From positions 124,001 through 188,000 of the forward strand of contig REGP01000007.1 of the NCBI GenBank assembly GCA_004134995.1: DNA of 64,000 bases, given 5' to 3'. The position numbers were made by a program, and so were the translations under genes. A model generated the notes under the pieces. It was not told where the DNA came from and did not search any database. It saw only the letters and a program-made list of their open reading frames with translations. The stretch comes from Oxalobacteraceae bacterium CAVE-383 (lineage in GTDB: Bacteria > Pseudomonadota > Gammaproteobacteria > Burkholderiales > Burkholderiaceae_D). This document shows positions 26,930 through 35,654 of the stretch, piece by piece (position 1 is the stretch's first letter; every line of letters starts with the position of its first letter).

Positions 26930-28243
26930 ATGAGCAATTCCTCCGCTTTGTCCGCTTACTGGATGCCTTACACCGCCAACCGCGGATACAAAGCCGATCC
27001 GCGCATGCTGGTGTCGGCGCAAGGCATGTATTACCGCGACGACAAGGGCAATGCCATCCTGGACGGCGCCGCCGGCCTGTGGTGCGTGCCGCTCGGCCAT
27101 GCCCAGCCGCGGATTGTATCGGCGGTGCAGAACGCCGTCGCCAGGCTGGACTACGCACCCTCTTTCCAGCTCGGCCATCCGGACGCCTTCCGTCTGGCCG
27201 AGCGGCTGAAACAATACACCGGCAAGCGTTTCACCCAAGTATTTTATACAGGCTCAGGCTCGGAAGCCGTCGATTCCGCGCTGAAGATGGCGCTGGCGTA
27301 TCACCGCGCGCGCGGGGACGGCACGCGCACCCGCCTGATCGGACGCGAACGCGGCTATCACGGCGTCGGCTTCGGCGGCATGTCGGTGGGCGGCATCGGC
27401 GGCAACCGCAAGACCTTCCATTCGGCGCTGCTGCCGTCCGTCGATCATCTGCCGCACACGCATAATCCGGAAAAGAACGCCTGGTCGCGCGGCGAGCCGG
27501 CGCATGGCGCCGAACTGGCCGACGAGCTGGAACGCCTGGTCGGCCTGCATGACGCCGCCAATATCGCCGCCGTGATCGTCGAGCCGGTGGCCGGATCGAC
27601 CGGCGTGCTGGTGCCGCCGCGCAATTACCTCAAGCGTCTGCGCGACATCTGCACCCGGCACGGCATCCTGCTGATTTTCGATGAGGTCATCACCGGCTTC
27701 GGCCGCCTCGGCACGCCGTTCGCGTTCGATTATTTCGATGTCGAGCCGGACATCGTCACCGTCGCCAAGGGCCTGACCAACGGCGTGGTGCCGATGGGCG
27801 CGGTGCTGGTCAAGCCGCACATTCATGACGCATTCATGCAAGGCGCCGACGGCATCGAATTCGCCCACGGCTATACCTATTCCGGCCATCCGCTGGCCTG
27901 CGCGGCCGGCCTGGCGGTGCAGGATGTGTTCGAACAGGACGGCATCCTGGAACACGTGCAGAGCATCGCGGCTTACTGGCAGGATGCCGCGCATGCGCTG
28001 CGCGGACTGCCGCATGTAATCGACATCCGCACCATCGGCATGATGGCCGGCATCGAACTGGCGCCGCTGCCGGGCAAGCCCGGCGCACGCGCATTCACGG
28101 CTTTTCACCGCGCATTCGATGCCGGCCTGCTGATCCGCGTCACCGGCGATACCATCGCGCTGTCGCCGCCGCTGATCATCGACAAGGCGCAGATAGATGA
28201 ACTCTTCGGCAAGCTCGCAACCATTTTGAAAAATCTTGACTGA
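26930..28243 (+). CDS. Class III omega-amino acid:pyruvate aminotransferase
   Basis: 437-residue PLP enzyme. The N-terminus (LSAYWMPYTANRGYKADPRM, then LDGAAGLWCVPLGHAQP) is typical of beta-alanine/omega-amino acid:pyruvate transaminases. PLP-site features: SGSEAVDSALKMALAYHRARG, Asp in FDEVITGFGRLG, and the Schiff-base Lys in VTVAKGLTNGVVPMGAVLV. It converts terminal amines such as beta-alanine to semialdehydes. It shares an upstream region with the CoA-transferase gene. Confidence 0.92.
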   Translation: MSNSSALSAYWMPYTANRGYKADPRMLVSAQGMYYRDDKGNAILDGAAGLWCVPLGHAQPRIVSAVQNAVARLDYAPSFQLGHPDAFRLAERLKQYTGKRFTQVFYTGSGSEAVDSALKMALAYHRARGDGTRTRLIGRERGYHGVGFGGMSVGGIGGNRKTFHSALLPSVDHLPHTHNPEKNAWSRGEPAHGAELADELERLVGLHDAANIAAVIVEPVAGSTGVLVPPRNYLKRLRDICTRHGILLIFDEVITGFGRLGTPFAFDYFDVEPDIVTVAKGLTNGVVPMGAVLVKPHIHDAFMQGADGIEFAHGYTYSGHPLACAAGLAVQDVFEQDGILEHVQSIAAYWQDAAHALRGLPHVIDIRTIGMMAGIELAPLPGKPGARAFTAFHRAFDAGLLIRVTGDTIALSPPLIIDKAQIDELFGKLATILKNLD

Positions 28244-28281
28244 ACGGCATCGGTTTTTATCCGGTGCGGCGAATAAGCCCT

Positions 28282-28310
28282 CTATTCGCCGCATATTCTG
28301 CGGCGAATAG
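28282..28310. promoter_or_regulatory. 12-bp perfect inverted repeat upstream of the Fic gene
   Basis: CTATTCGCCGCA, 5-base centre, TGCGGCGAATAG; ends 37 bp before the Fic ATG. A third GCGGCGAATA copy lies at 28266-28275. There is no T-run, so an operator is more likely than a terminator. The Fic protein has a winged-helix C-terminus and could bind it (inference). Confidence 0.6.
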
Positions 28311-28347
28311 CTTGACCATGCGCTAAGCCGCCAGCCATAATCACCGC

Positions 28348-29472
28348 ATGAACCGCGGCGAAAAAATCTATATCTGGCAACAATCCGATTGGCCGGCATG
28401 GCGTTACGACCTGCCGCGCCTGTCGGACCTGTTGGCGCGGACGCATCGCGCGCAAGCCCATTTGATGGGACGCATGCACGATCTTGGCATCGGACTGCGC
28501 GACATCGCCACCTTGCTGGTGCTGACCCAGGAAGTCCTGAAAACCAGCGAAATCGAGGGCGAGCAGTTGAATCCGGAGGCGGTGCGCTCGTCGATTGCCC
28601 GCCGCCTCGGCGTCGATATCGGCGCGCTGGCGCCGGCCGACCGGCATGTGGACGGCGTGGTCGACATGGTGCTGGACGCCACCGGCAACTTCATGCGGCC
28701 GCTGACCGCCAAACGCCTGTTCGGCTGGCACGCCGCGCTTTTCCCGACCGGCCATAGCGGCATGCACGCGATCCGGGCGGGCAATTGGCGCGATGATGCA
28801 TTGGGGCCGATGCAGGTCGTCTCCGGTCCGGTCGGCCGTCAGAAAGTCCACTTTGAAGCGCCGCCGGCACGATCGCTGAAATCGGAGATATCGGATTTCC
28901 TGTCCTGGTTCAATGCGGAACCCGGATGCGATCCGGTGCTCAAAGCCGGGCTGGCCCATCTTTGGCTGGTGACCGTCCATCCCTTCGACGACGGCAACGG
29001 CCGGATCGCGCGCGCGGTGGGCGACATGGCGCTGGCGCGCGCCGAGCAGTCGCCGCAACGCTTCTACAGCCTGGCGGCGCAAATACAGAAGGAACGCAAA
29101 AAGTATTACGACATGCTGGAACGCACGCAAAAGGGATCGCTCGACGCGACCGATTGGCTGGAGTGGTTTCTGGGTTGCCTGCTGCGCGCCGTGCAGGAGG
29201 CGGAAACAACGCTGACGGCCGTGCTGGCCAAGGCGCGCTTCTGGCAGCGCTGGGCGGCGACACCCCTGAATGCGCGGCAGATCAAGCTGATCAACCGCTT
29301 GCTGGACGGCTTCGAAGGCAAGCTGACCAGCGGCAAATGGGCGGCCATCGCCAAATGCTCATCCGATTCCGCGCTGCGCGATATCGCCGATCTGGTCGGA
29401 CGGGGCGTGTTGATCAGATCGGCTGGCGGCGGGCGCAGCACCAGCTATGAATTGGCACCCGTTGAGGACTAA
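28348..29472 (+). CDS. Fic-family AMP-transferase-like protein with winged-helix C-terminus
   Basis: 374 residues. An N-terminal DUF4172-type region (IYIWQQSDWPAWRYD) is followed by an inhibitory helix TSEIEG (Thr66, Glu70, Gly71; the (S/T)xxxE(G/N) pattern that blocks ATP positioning), then the complete Fic catalytic loop HPFDDGNGRIAR (211-222). The C-terminal 70 residues (LNARQIKLINRLLDGF to GGGRSTSYEL) look like a winged HTH. With an intact loop and its own inhibitory motif this is a self-restrained class II Fic protein. The target is unknown. Confidence 0.92.
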   Translation: MNRGEKIYIWQQSDWPAWRYDLPRLSDLLARTHRAQAHLMGRMHDLGIGLRDIATLLVLTQEVLKTSEIEGEQLNPEAVRSSIARRLGVDIGALAPADRHVDGVVDMVLDATGNFMRPLTAKRLFGWHAALFPTGHSGMHAIRAGNWRDDALGPMQVVSGPVGRQKVHFEAPPARSLKSEISDFLSWFNAEPGCDPVLKAGLAHLWLVTVHPFDDGNGRIARAVGDMALARAEQSPQRFYSLAAQIQKERKKYYDMLERTQKGSLDATDWLEWFLGCLLRAVQEAETTLTAVLAKARFWQRWAATPLNARQIKLINRLLDGFEGKLTSGKWAAIAKCSSDSALRDIADLVGRGVLIRSAGGGRSTSYELAPVED

Positions 29473-29653
29473 CAGACGATAAGATGCTCGTATTCGTGGC
29501 GGATAAAAATCAACGGGCTGCGAATTTAGGCGTTGGACCATTAATGTGTACTAGCTCAGACTTAATCTGACACAAATTGCATGGTGAGCATCCCAACAGC
29601 CTGTGAGCGATTAGAAGGCATGTCAATTTTTCTGATAGCACTAGAAAAGCAAG
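29473..29653. other. Short AT-rich spacer, no gene seen
   Basis: Contains TCAGACTTAATCTGA (29556-29570), a 5-bp-armed palindrome. Nothing else is supportable. Confidence 0.4.
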
Positions 29654-29941
29654 CTATTCGGCAGACATACAAACACCTAAAAGACGAAATGCAATTTGGC
29701 AGAGAACCTCCCGGTCGTACATTACTTGACCAGCGAGATCGGTGCTCCAATAACCTTCTTTATCAACTGTGACAACGAGCGCGCCAACTGTAGCACCGGA
29801 TTGCGCAGGAATAAGCGCCTTTTTTAATTTAGAGACAACCTCGTAACAGTTAGCGCTGAGCGGCTTATTGATCGTGGGGACGAGGCGTAGAACTTGGGCT
29901 TTGCCGTTGGGTGTATTTGGGGGGAGAGATTTTCCGGACAT
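29654..29941 (-). CDS. Small hypothetical protein, 95 residues
   Basis: Not recognised. Starts MSGKSLPPNTPNGKAQVLRL, with AGGAA 6 bases before ATG. The central part (YEVVSKLKKALIPAQSGATVGALVVTVDKEGYW) looks like a folded alpha/beta domain. No signal peptide or membrane segment. The surrounding DNA is AT-richer than the flanks. It lies on the same strand as, and 371 bp downstream of, the NYN-nuclease gene. It may be a real accessory-region gene; evidence is limited to ribosome site and composition. Confidence 0.5.
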   Translation of the reverse strand: MSGKSLPPNTPNGKAQVLRLVPTINKPLSANCYEVVSKLKKALIPAQSGATVGALVVTVDKEGYWSTDLAGQVMYDREVLCQIAFRLLGVCMSAE

Positions 29942-30312
29942 GGGTGTTCCTGATTCATGTTCAAACGCACCCTAACGAAAGGGTGGCCAGGTACTTAGAA
30001 CACCGGAATCAAACGGCCCGCAATTTTCCCCGAAGGTCTTTTATCGTTGCGCGCTACCCGGCCTTAGCTAGCTAAGGACGAAAAAATGTCGCTGGCTTTC
30101 GGGGCGACAAATCCGTTGATTCAAGTGTGTTCTAAGCACTGAAGAAAATTGTAGTACCAGGCCGATTGAACAACAATGCATTGCTGCGGTTATCGCTTCC
30201 GACCTTATGTGAGGGTGGCCGATTACAGAGGAGAATATTGTATTTTGGCTTGGTGAGTAACGTAGAAATTAGGAAAACACTTAAGGCTGTAACGTCATAA
30301 TTGAACGGGTGT
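29942..30312. other. 371-bp AT-rich intergenic region with a 16-bp palindrome
   Basis: No credible coding sequence on either strand. It contains CCTTAGCTAGCTAAGG (30062-30077), a perfect 16-bp palindrome without spacer. It separates two minus-strand genes and may hold the promoter of the 95-residue protein gene. Confidence 0.5.
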
Positions 30313-31248
30313 TTAAGGCGCTAATTTCGCGGCAAGATAGTTATTTAGTGAAGCAATCACAACAGCCGCACCTTCTTTCGTTTCCGCAAGATCGAAAGGA
30401 ATTTGGTTTTCTAGTTCAGGATTTTTCGACCCCATCCACTTAAACGCTTTATTTCTGTCACCGGCAATAGGTGTCACAAGGGAAAGAATTTCCTCGATTA
30501 ATTCAGGATGCGCGTACCACGAGAACGGTTTTATAACGGGCGATTTTGCTTGAATGACTCGGGGAAATTGAGACGCAGCCAATTCCCTATCGGTTATATG
30601 CGTTCTGACCCAATGTGAATATTTTTTTAAATCCGCATTGGGATGCCGCTGATGATCACGAGTAGGCACCACTAACCCAACTATCACAGGTGTGTGATCT
30701 CTGATCAACTTGAGCGCTGGTGCTATGTCAGTATCGTTTGTGACGACAATCTGATGATCCACAGCGCCTGAAACTGCGTCGTGATATAGCTGCAATGCAA
30801 GGTTAACATCTGATTGTTTTTCTTCCAGCTTCCAAACCAAAACATCTTGGCAAGACCGCGGCCATTTGGTTGGATCATCTGCATCGACGATTTTGGCCTT
30901 TGATTCAACAAGAGAGTAATAACCACAAATCAGTTCGATTCGCGAACCTCTGGCTTTGCGCAGCGCCGTGTGATAACGCCGTTGAGAGGATATTGAGTCC
31001 TCAGCTTTTGCAGCTTTTTCAAGGATCTCTGCTGTAAAGAATTTAATTGCCAGAGGCAGCAACTCCACGGTTGCAACTGTATCGGTATCGTCTTTCTTGA
31101 CGAGTACGGATGGGATGATATGACGTTCAAAAAGGGCACAAATATCTAACCACTTATGCGGCGTACCTTTCAGACATCCGTAATATAGGTTGTAGCCGTC
31201 AATGTAGATTCGGGTCCGAAGCGGACTTACGGTGCTCTCGCCCCTCAT
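30313..31248 (-). CDS. NYN-domain (PIN-like) ribonuclease with MbcA/ParS-like C-terminus
   Basis: 311 residues. Residues 11-180 form a NYN nuclease fold with the acidic residues expected at its active site: IYIDGYNLYYG, EKQSDVNLALQLYHDA, VVTNDTDIAPAL. The last ~50 residues (KAFKWMGSKNPELENQIPFDLAETKEGAAVVIASL) resemble the DUF2384 MbcA/ParS/Xre antitoxin C-terminus (W..NP.L....P.DL..T..G...V). ATG 31248 is chosen because AGGA lies 5 bases upstream and an intact terminator lies between it and the longer open frame. Probable RNA-targeting accessory or defence protein; function inferred. Confidence 0.85.
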   Translation of the reverse strand: MRGESTVSPLRTRIYIDGYNLYYGCLKGTPHKWLDICALFERHIIPSVLVKKDDTDTVATVELLPLAIKFFTAEILEKAAKAEDSISSQRRYHTALRKARGSRIELICGYYSLVESKAKIVDADDPTKWPRSCQDVLVWKLEEKQSDVNLALQLYHDAVSGAVDHQIVVTNDTDIAPALKLIRDHTPVIVGLVVPTRDHQRHPNADLKKYSHWVRTHITDRELAASQFPRVIQAKSPVIKPFSWYAHPELIEEILSLVTPIAGDRNKAFKWMGSKNPELENQIPFDLAETKEGAAVVIASLNNYLAAKLAP

Positions 31249-31508
31249 TTTGTCCTTTAAATGAAAAAACCGGCTTTCGCCGGCTTTTCCCCCCGCACTC
31301 CAAATGGTCAAGCCCTTCGGCATTGCGGGTTAGTTGTTGCGAACAGTATCTACCAGCTAAGTTTTTAACGCAACAGAAAATATTGCGCCGAAATGTATAG
31401 CCTATTACGTCGGCATACAACCTGAATTCCGACGAAGTCGTGAATTCTATGCGCTTTTTTCCATATTTTCGGCCTGTCAATTTTCACAAAATAGACCGCT
31501 CAACCGCC
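31249..31508. other. Leader region of the NYN gene, possible attenuator or small RNA
   Basis: On the minus strand a CCCGCA...TGCGGG hairpin (about 31294-31330) precedes the terminator above. A possible -10 (TATACA, minus, 31394-31399) would start an RNA of roughly 100-130 nt that ends at the terminator. It contains no tandem repeats and no coding frame with a ribosome site. Confidence 0.45.
31263..31290 (-). terminator. Terminator-like hairpin immediately before the NYN gene
   Basis: On the minus strand: GCCGGC-GAAA-GCCGGT, a GNRA-loop stem flanked by AAAA and TTTTTT. The T-run ends about 15 bases before the NYN start codon, so transcripts from upstream must pass it to reach the gene. Confidence 0.8.
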
Positions 31509-34500
31509 CTACAGCCGATCCAGCTTCGGCATCCAAACCCGCAGCAGCGAATACAGACGGTCCAGATCGATCGGCTTGGCCAGGTAATCGCTGGCGCCGG
31601 CCTTGATGCATTGTTCCTGGTCGTCTTTCATCGCCTTGGCGGTAATCGCAATGATCGGCAGCTTGCGGAAGCGCGCGTCCTGGCGTATTTGCGCCATGGC
31701 TTGCAGGCCGTTCATGTCCGGCATCATCACGTCCATCAGCACCAGATCGATGTCGGGGACGACGTCAAGCTGGCTGATCGCCTCGGCGCCGTTGCGTCCG
31801 ATTTCGACGCTCAGGCCTTTCCGCTCCAAGGCATTGGTCAGCGCGAAGATATTGCGCACGTCGTCATCCACCAGCAATACCTTGCGGCCTTCGAATATGC
31901 GGTCGCGGCTGCGCACCTTGCGCAGCATGCCCTGCCGCTCGGCCGAAAGCTCGGACTCCACCTTGTGCAGGAACAGCGTGACTTCATCGAGCAGGCGCTC
32001 CGGCGAACGGGCGCCCTTGATGATGATGGTGCGCGAATATTTCAGCAGATCGTGCTCTTCGGCGCGGGTCAGGTTGCGGCCGGTGTAGATGATCACCGGC
32101 GGGAACGAGACGATGTTTTCGCGCGACATGCGTTCCAGCAGTTCGTTGCCCTGAATGTCGGGCAGCTTCAGATCGATGATCATGCAATCGAAGATGGCGG
32201 TGCGCAGCAGCGTCAGCGCCTCCTCGCCCAGGGCCACGGCCGTGATTTCGACGTCGGGATCGCCGATCAGGCGGATCACGCTGTCGCGCTGGCGCAGGTC
32301 GTCTTCGACCAGCAGGATGCGCTTGACCTTCTGCGTGAATTTTTCTTCCAGCTTGTTGAACACGTTCTTCAGGTCTTCCAGCGTGGCCGGTTTGATCGCG
32401 TGGCCGACCGCGCCCAGATGCAGCGCCGCTTCGTTCGATTCCATCGCCGACACTACATGCACCGGAATATGGCGGGTCTGCGGATTCTGTTTGAAACGCT
32501 GCAGCACATCGAGGCCGGAGCCGTCCGGCAGGCGCAGATCCAGCAGGATGGCGTCGGGCAGGAAGGCATTGGCCAGCGTCATGCCGCCGCCGGCGCTGTG
32601 CGCGACGATGCAGCGGTAATGCATTTCATGCGCCAGATCGTAGAGGATGCGCGCGAATCCGGCGTCGTCCTCGATCACCAACACGCAGCGCCCCGCCGCC
32701 AATTCCGTCAAATCGCGGTCATCGGCAAAGGCCGGCTCGCAATTCTCGGGGAAACGCGCGGCGCCGGCAGCCGGCTCAATGGCCGTCGCAGGCATGGCGG
32801 CAGGGCCGGAATGCGCCGGATGCGGCGATCCCAGGCCGGCGGCGGATGCCGCAGCGGAAGCCGTAGCGGCGACGTCGGCCGGCACCAGCGATACGGGCTG
32901 CTGCAGCACCTGGCCGAATTGCAGCGGCAGCAGCAATGTAAAGGTGCTGCCCTGGCCCGGCGCGCTGCGAACCGAAATCGAACCGCCCAGCAGGCCGCTG
33001 AGGTCGCGCGAAATCGACAGGCCCAGGCCAGTGCCGCCGAAGCGGCGGCTGGTGGTGCCGTCGGCCTGCTGGAAGGCCTCGAAAATGCGGCCCTGCTGAT
33101 GCAACGGAATGCCGATGCCGGAATCCTGCACGGCGAAGCTGATGCCGCCGGCCTTGGCATTGGCATCCATCGCGCCGCTCGCCGCAATCGGCGCGGCCGA
33201 CACCCGCAAGGTAATATCGCCCCGCTCGGTAAATTTGATGGCGTTCGACATCAGATTGCGCAGGATCTGTTCCAGGCGCTGGCGATCGGTATACAGCGAT
33301 GCCGGCGCATCGTCGTCGATTTCGATCCGGAAATTCAGCTTCTTCTGCGCGGCCACCGGCGCAAAGGTCATGCGCAGCGCATCCAGCATGCGCGCCACCG
33401 GCACGCTTTCCGGCGCCAGCTCCAGCTTGCCGGCCTCGACTTTGGAGATATCGAGGATGTCATTGATCAGGCTCAGCAAATCGTTGCCGGCCGAGTAAAT
33501 GGTCTGCGCGAACTTGACCTGTTCCTCGCTCAGATTGCCGGGCTGGTTATCGGAAAGCAGCTTGGCCAGGATCAATGCGCTGTTGAGCGGCGTGCGCAAT
33601 TCGTGCGACATATTGGCCAGGAATTCGGACTTGTAGCGGCTGGCTTGCTGCAGATCGGCGGCGCGCTCTTCAAGCAGGGCCTGCGATTGCTCCAGCACCC
33701 GCGATTGCTGTTCCAGCTCTTCGTTGGAGGCGCGCAATTCTTCCTGCTGCTGCATCATCTCTTCGTTCAGCTGTTGGGTTTCGGCCAGCATATCCTGCAG
33801 GCGTAGGCGATAGCGCGCGGCCTCGATCGAGCTGCCGATGCTGTTGGCGACCAGCTCGAGAAACGCGGCATCCCGTTCCGACAGTTCGCGCAGGAATCCC
33901 ATTTCGATGACGCCGTTCACATGGCCGTCGTTGTCGACCGGCGCCAGGGTAACGTTGCGCGGCCTGCCGCTGCCGAGTCCGGTGGTGACCTTCAGGTAAT
34001 CGTCGGGGATGTCATTGAGGATCAGCACGCGGCGCTGCTTGGCGGCTTGGCCGAGCAGGCCTTCGGCGGCATAGAACGACTGGTTTTCCTGCGCGCCTTC
34101 CTTGGCGAAACCGTAGGAAGCGAGGCGCGTCAGGGAGCCATCTTCCTCGCGCGCGTAAAAAGCGCCGACCACGGCATCCAGATGGCGCGCCAGGAATTCC
34201 AGCGTTTTTTCAGCCAGCATGCCGGGCGCGTTCTGGCCCACCATTTCCTCCGCCAGTTGCGCGTGCCCGGAACGCAGCCAGGCCTGCTGCTGCACCAGTT
34301 CGGCCTGTTCGAGATGCCGCTGCAGCGCTTCGCGGTAGGTATCGGACAGTTTGAGCAGGTCGCGCCGCCCGAAATACGACAGGATGCCGCTGACCATCAG
34401 CGAAAACAGCACGAAGACGCCAACCGTCCAGCCGGTCACCAGCCGCGCCTTCTCGTTGCGCTCCTGAAGAAGCCCCTGTTCGGCCGCCAGCGCATCGTTG

Positions 34501-34985
34501 AATTCCTTGCGCATCTGCTCGAATCCCTGATTGCCGTTCGCGCCGCGCATCAAAGCGAGATAATCGCGATGCTCGTCGCGCGCGGCGATCAACTGTTGGG
34601 CAAAATCGTTCCACTGCCCCTGTAAAACGCGAATACGGCGGAAACGATCGATCTGTACCGGATTATCCTGCACCAGTTCAATCAGGCCATCGAGACGCGC
34701 CGACATCTGTTCGTTGGATGCCCTGAGCGCCGTCAGGTAATTCTGGTCGCCGGTCAGCAGATAGCCGCGCATGCTGGATTGCATATCCAACGAGATCTTG
34801 GCCGTATCGTTGGCGCCGGCGATCACCCGTTCGGTGTGTTCGACCCAGCCGATAATCGACAGCAGATATAAAATCAGCGCGATAAAAACGCCGGCAGTCA
34901 GGGTGCCGACGGCCAGCGGAAGTTTGATATTGCGTGCAAGAATGCGGCGAAAACTGGTCTGATCGATCAGAGAATGAGCGTTCAT
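31509..34985 (-). CDS. Hybrid sensor histidine kinase: CHASE3-GAF-HisKA-HATPase-3x REC
   Basis: 1158 residues. Two membrane segments (about 26-48 and 185-206) flank a periplasmic CHASE3 domain (SLDMQSSMRGYLLTGDQNYL). They are followed by GAF (about 250-390), a Gln/Glu-rich coiled coil (395-450), HisKA with MSHELRTPLNS (His461), HATPase boxes (NLMSNAIKFTERGD, DSGIGIP, RRFGGTGLGLSIS), and three receiver domains with acceptor Asp in LLDLRLPD, IIDLKLPD and LMDVMMPD. The second receiver lacks some standard spacing. The start lacks a strong ribosome site. No separate response regulator is adjacent; output may be by phosphorelay or direct interaction. Confidence 0.93.
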   Translation of the reverse strand: MNAHSLIDQTSFRRILARNIKLPLAVGTLTAGVFIALILYLLSIIGWVEHTERVIAGANDTAKISLDMQSSMRGYLLTGDQNYLTALRASNEQMSARLDGLIELVQDNPVQIDRFRRIRVLQGQWNDFAQQLIAARDEHRDYLALMRGANGNQGFEQMRKEFNDALAAEQGLLQERNEKARLVTGWTVGVFVLFSLMVSGILSYFGRRDLLKLSDTYREALQRHLEQAELVQQQAWLRSGHAQLAEEMVGQNAPGMLAEKTLEFLARHLDAVVGAFYAREEDGSLTRLASYGFAKEGAQENQSFYAAEGLLGQAAKQRRVLILNDIPDDYLKVTTGLGSGRPRNVTLAPVDNDGHVNGVIEMGFLRELSERDAAFLELVANSIGSSIEAARYRLRLQDMLAETQQLNEEMMQQQEELRASNEELEQQSRVLEQSQALLEERAADLQQASRYKSEFLANMSHELRTPLNSALILAKLLSDNQPGNLSEEQVKFAQTIYSAGNDLLSLINDILDISKVEAGKLELAPESVPVARMLDALRMTFAPVAAQKKLNFRIEIDDDAPASLYTDRQRLEQILRNLMSNAIKFTERGDITLRVSAAPIAASGAMDANAKAGGISFAVQDSGIGIPLHQQGRIFEAFQQADGTTSRRFGGTGLGLSISRDLSGLLGGSISVRSAPGQGSTFTLLLPLQFGQVLQQPVSLVPADVAATASAAASAAGLGSPHPAHSGPAAMPATAIEPAAGAARFPENCEPAFADDRDLTELAAGRCVLVIEDDAGFARILYDLAHEMHYRCIVAHSAGGGMTLANAFLPDAILLDLRLPDGSGLDVLQRFKQNPQTRHIPVHVVSAMESNEAALHLGAVGHAIKPATLEDLKNVFNKLEEKFTQKVKRILLVEDDLRQRDSVIRLIGDPDVEITAVALGEEALTLLRTAIFDCMIIDLKLPDIQGNELLERMSRENIVSFPPVIIYTGRNLTRAEEHDLLKYSRTIIIKGARSPERLLDEVTLFLHKVESELSAERQGMLRKVRSRDRIFEGRKVLLVDDDVRNIFALTNALERKGLSVEIGRNGAEAISQLDVVPDIDLVLMDVMMPDMNGLQAMAQIRQDARFRKLPIIAITAKAMKDDQEQCIKAGASDYLAKPIDLDRLYSLLRVWMPKLDRL

Positions 34986-35069
34986 TTATTTTCTTTGAAT
35001 AAGCGAATCGAAAAATTCCACCCCGGGGCCTGCCGCCGGGCCAGCCCCCTTCCCGACACAAACGCGCGG

Positions 35070-35654
35070 TTAGACCAGGTGAAACCAGCCGAGTGCCGCG
35101 CCGCCCAGCAAAATCCATAAAATATGCAACCGCGTCAGCCAGACCAGCAACGCCGTGGCCAATGTCACCAGCCACAACGGCCAGTCGACGGCCGGATTGT
35201 GGTTCACGCTGGCCAGCACCCAGCCGGTCGCCAGCAGCAGTCCGATCACGATCGGCGCCATGCCCTGCTTGAACGCCCGCACCGAACGCAGGCCCCGGTT
35301 GTGATGCAGCCAGCGCGTCGCGAAATAGGTCAGCACCGAACTCGGCAGCATCATGGCGCCCATGATCACGACCAAACCCATGGCGGCCTGCCACAGGCCG
35401 CCGGCATTCATGCCGACGTTCCATCCCATCAGCGCCACAAACAGAATATTCGGTCCCGGCGCCGATTGCGCGATCGCCAGCGCGCCGGAAAATTGCGGGT
35501 CGGTCAGCCAGCGCTGCTGGTCGACCAGATAGCGGTGCATGTCCGGAATGGTGGCGACCGCGCCGCCCACGGCCAGCAGCGACAGCATCAGAAAATGCAG
35601 GAACAGCCCCAGCCAGTCGCCGAAGTTCAGATTCAACAGCAGCGGCGCGCTCAT
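35070..35654 (-). CDS. Chromate transporter, CHR family, C-terminal half protein
   Basis: 194-residue inner-membrane protein of the short-chain CHR type. Visible: VGGAVATIPDMHRYLVDQQRWLTDPQFSGALAIAQSAPGPN and several membrane segments. Short CHR proteins work in pairs; its start overlaps the stop of the partner gene (ATGA), so they are coupled. Likely role is chromate or sulfate-like anion movement; substrate not proven. Confidence 0.9.
   Translation of the reverse strand: MSAPLLLNLNFGDWLGLFLHFLMLSLLAVGGAVATIPDMHRYLVDQQRWLTDPQFSGALAIAQSAPGPNILFVALMGWNVGMNAGGLWQAAMGLVVIMGAMMLPSSVLTYFATRWLHHNRGLRSVRAFKQGMAPIVIGLLLATGWVLASVNHNPAVDWPLWLVTLATALLVWLTRLHILWILLGGAALGWFHLV

Noticed and set aside
29540..29580. 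Possible insertion-sequence end around the ACTTAATCTGACA segment
   Set aside because: It reminded me of IS boundary sequences, but there is no second end, no target duplication and no transposase remnant.
31249..31420. Type III toxin-antitoxin RNA in front of the NYN gene
   Set aside because: No tandem pseudoknot repeats are present and NYN is not the ToxN fold; kept only as an attenuator/leader observation.
31440..33806. 788-codon open frame opposite the histidine kinase
   Set aside because: Antisense shadow of a GC-rich gene; composition is His/Gln/Arg-rich without domain logic, and the kinase on the other strand is unmistakable.
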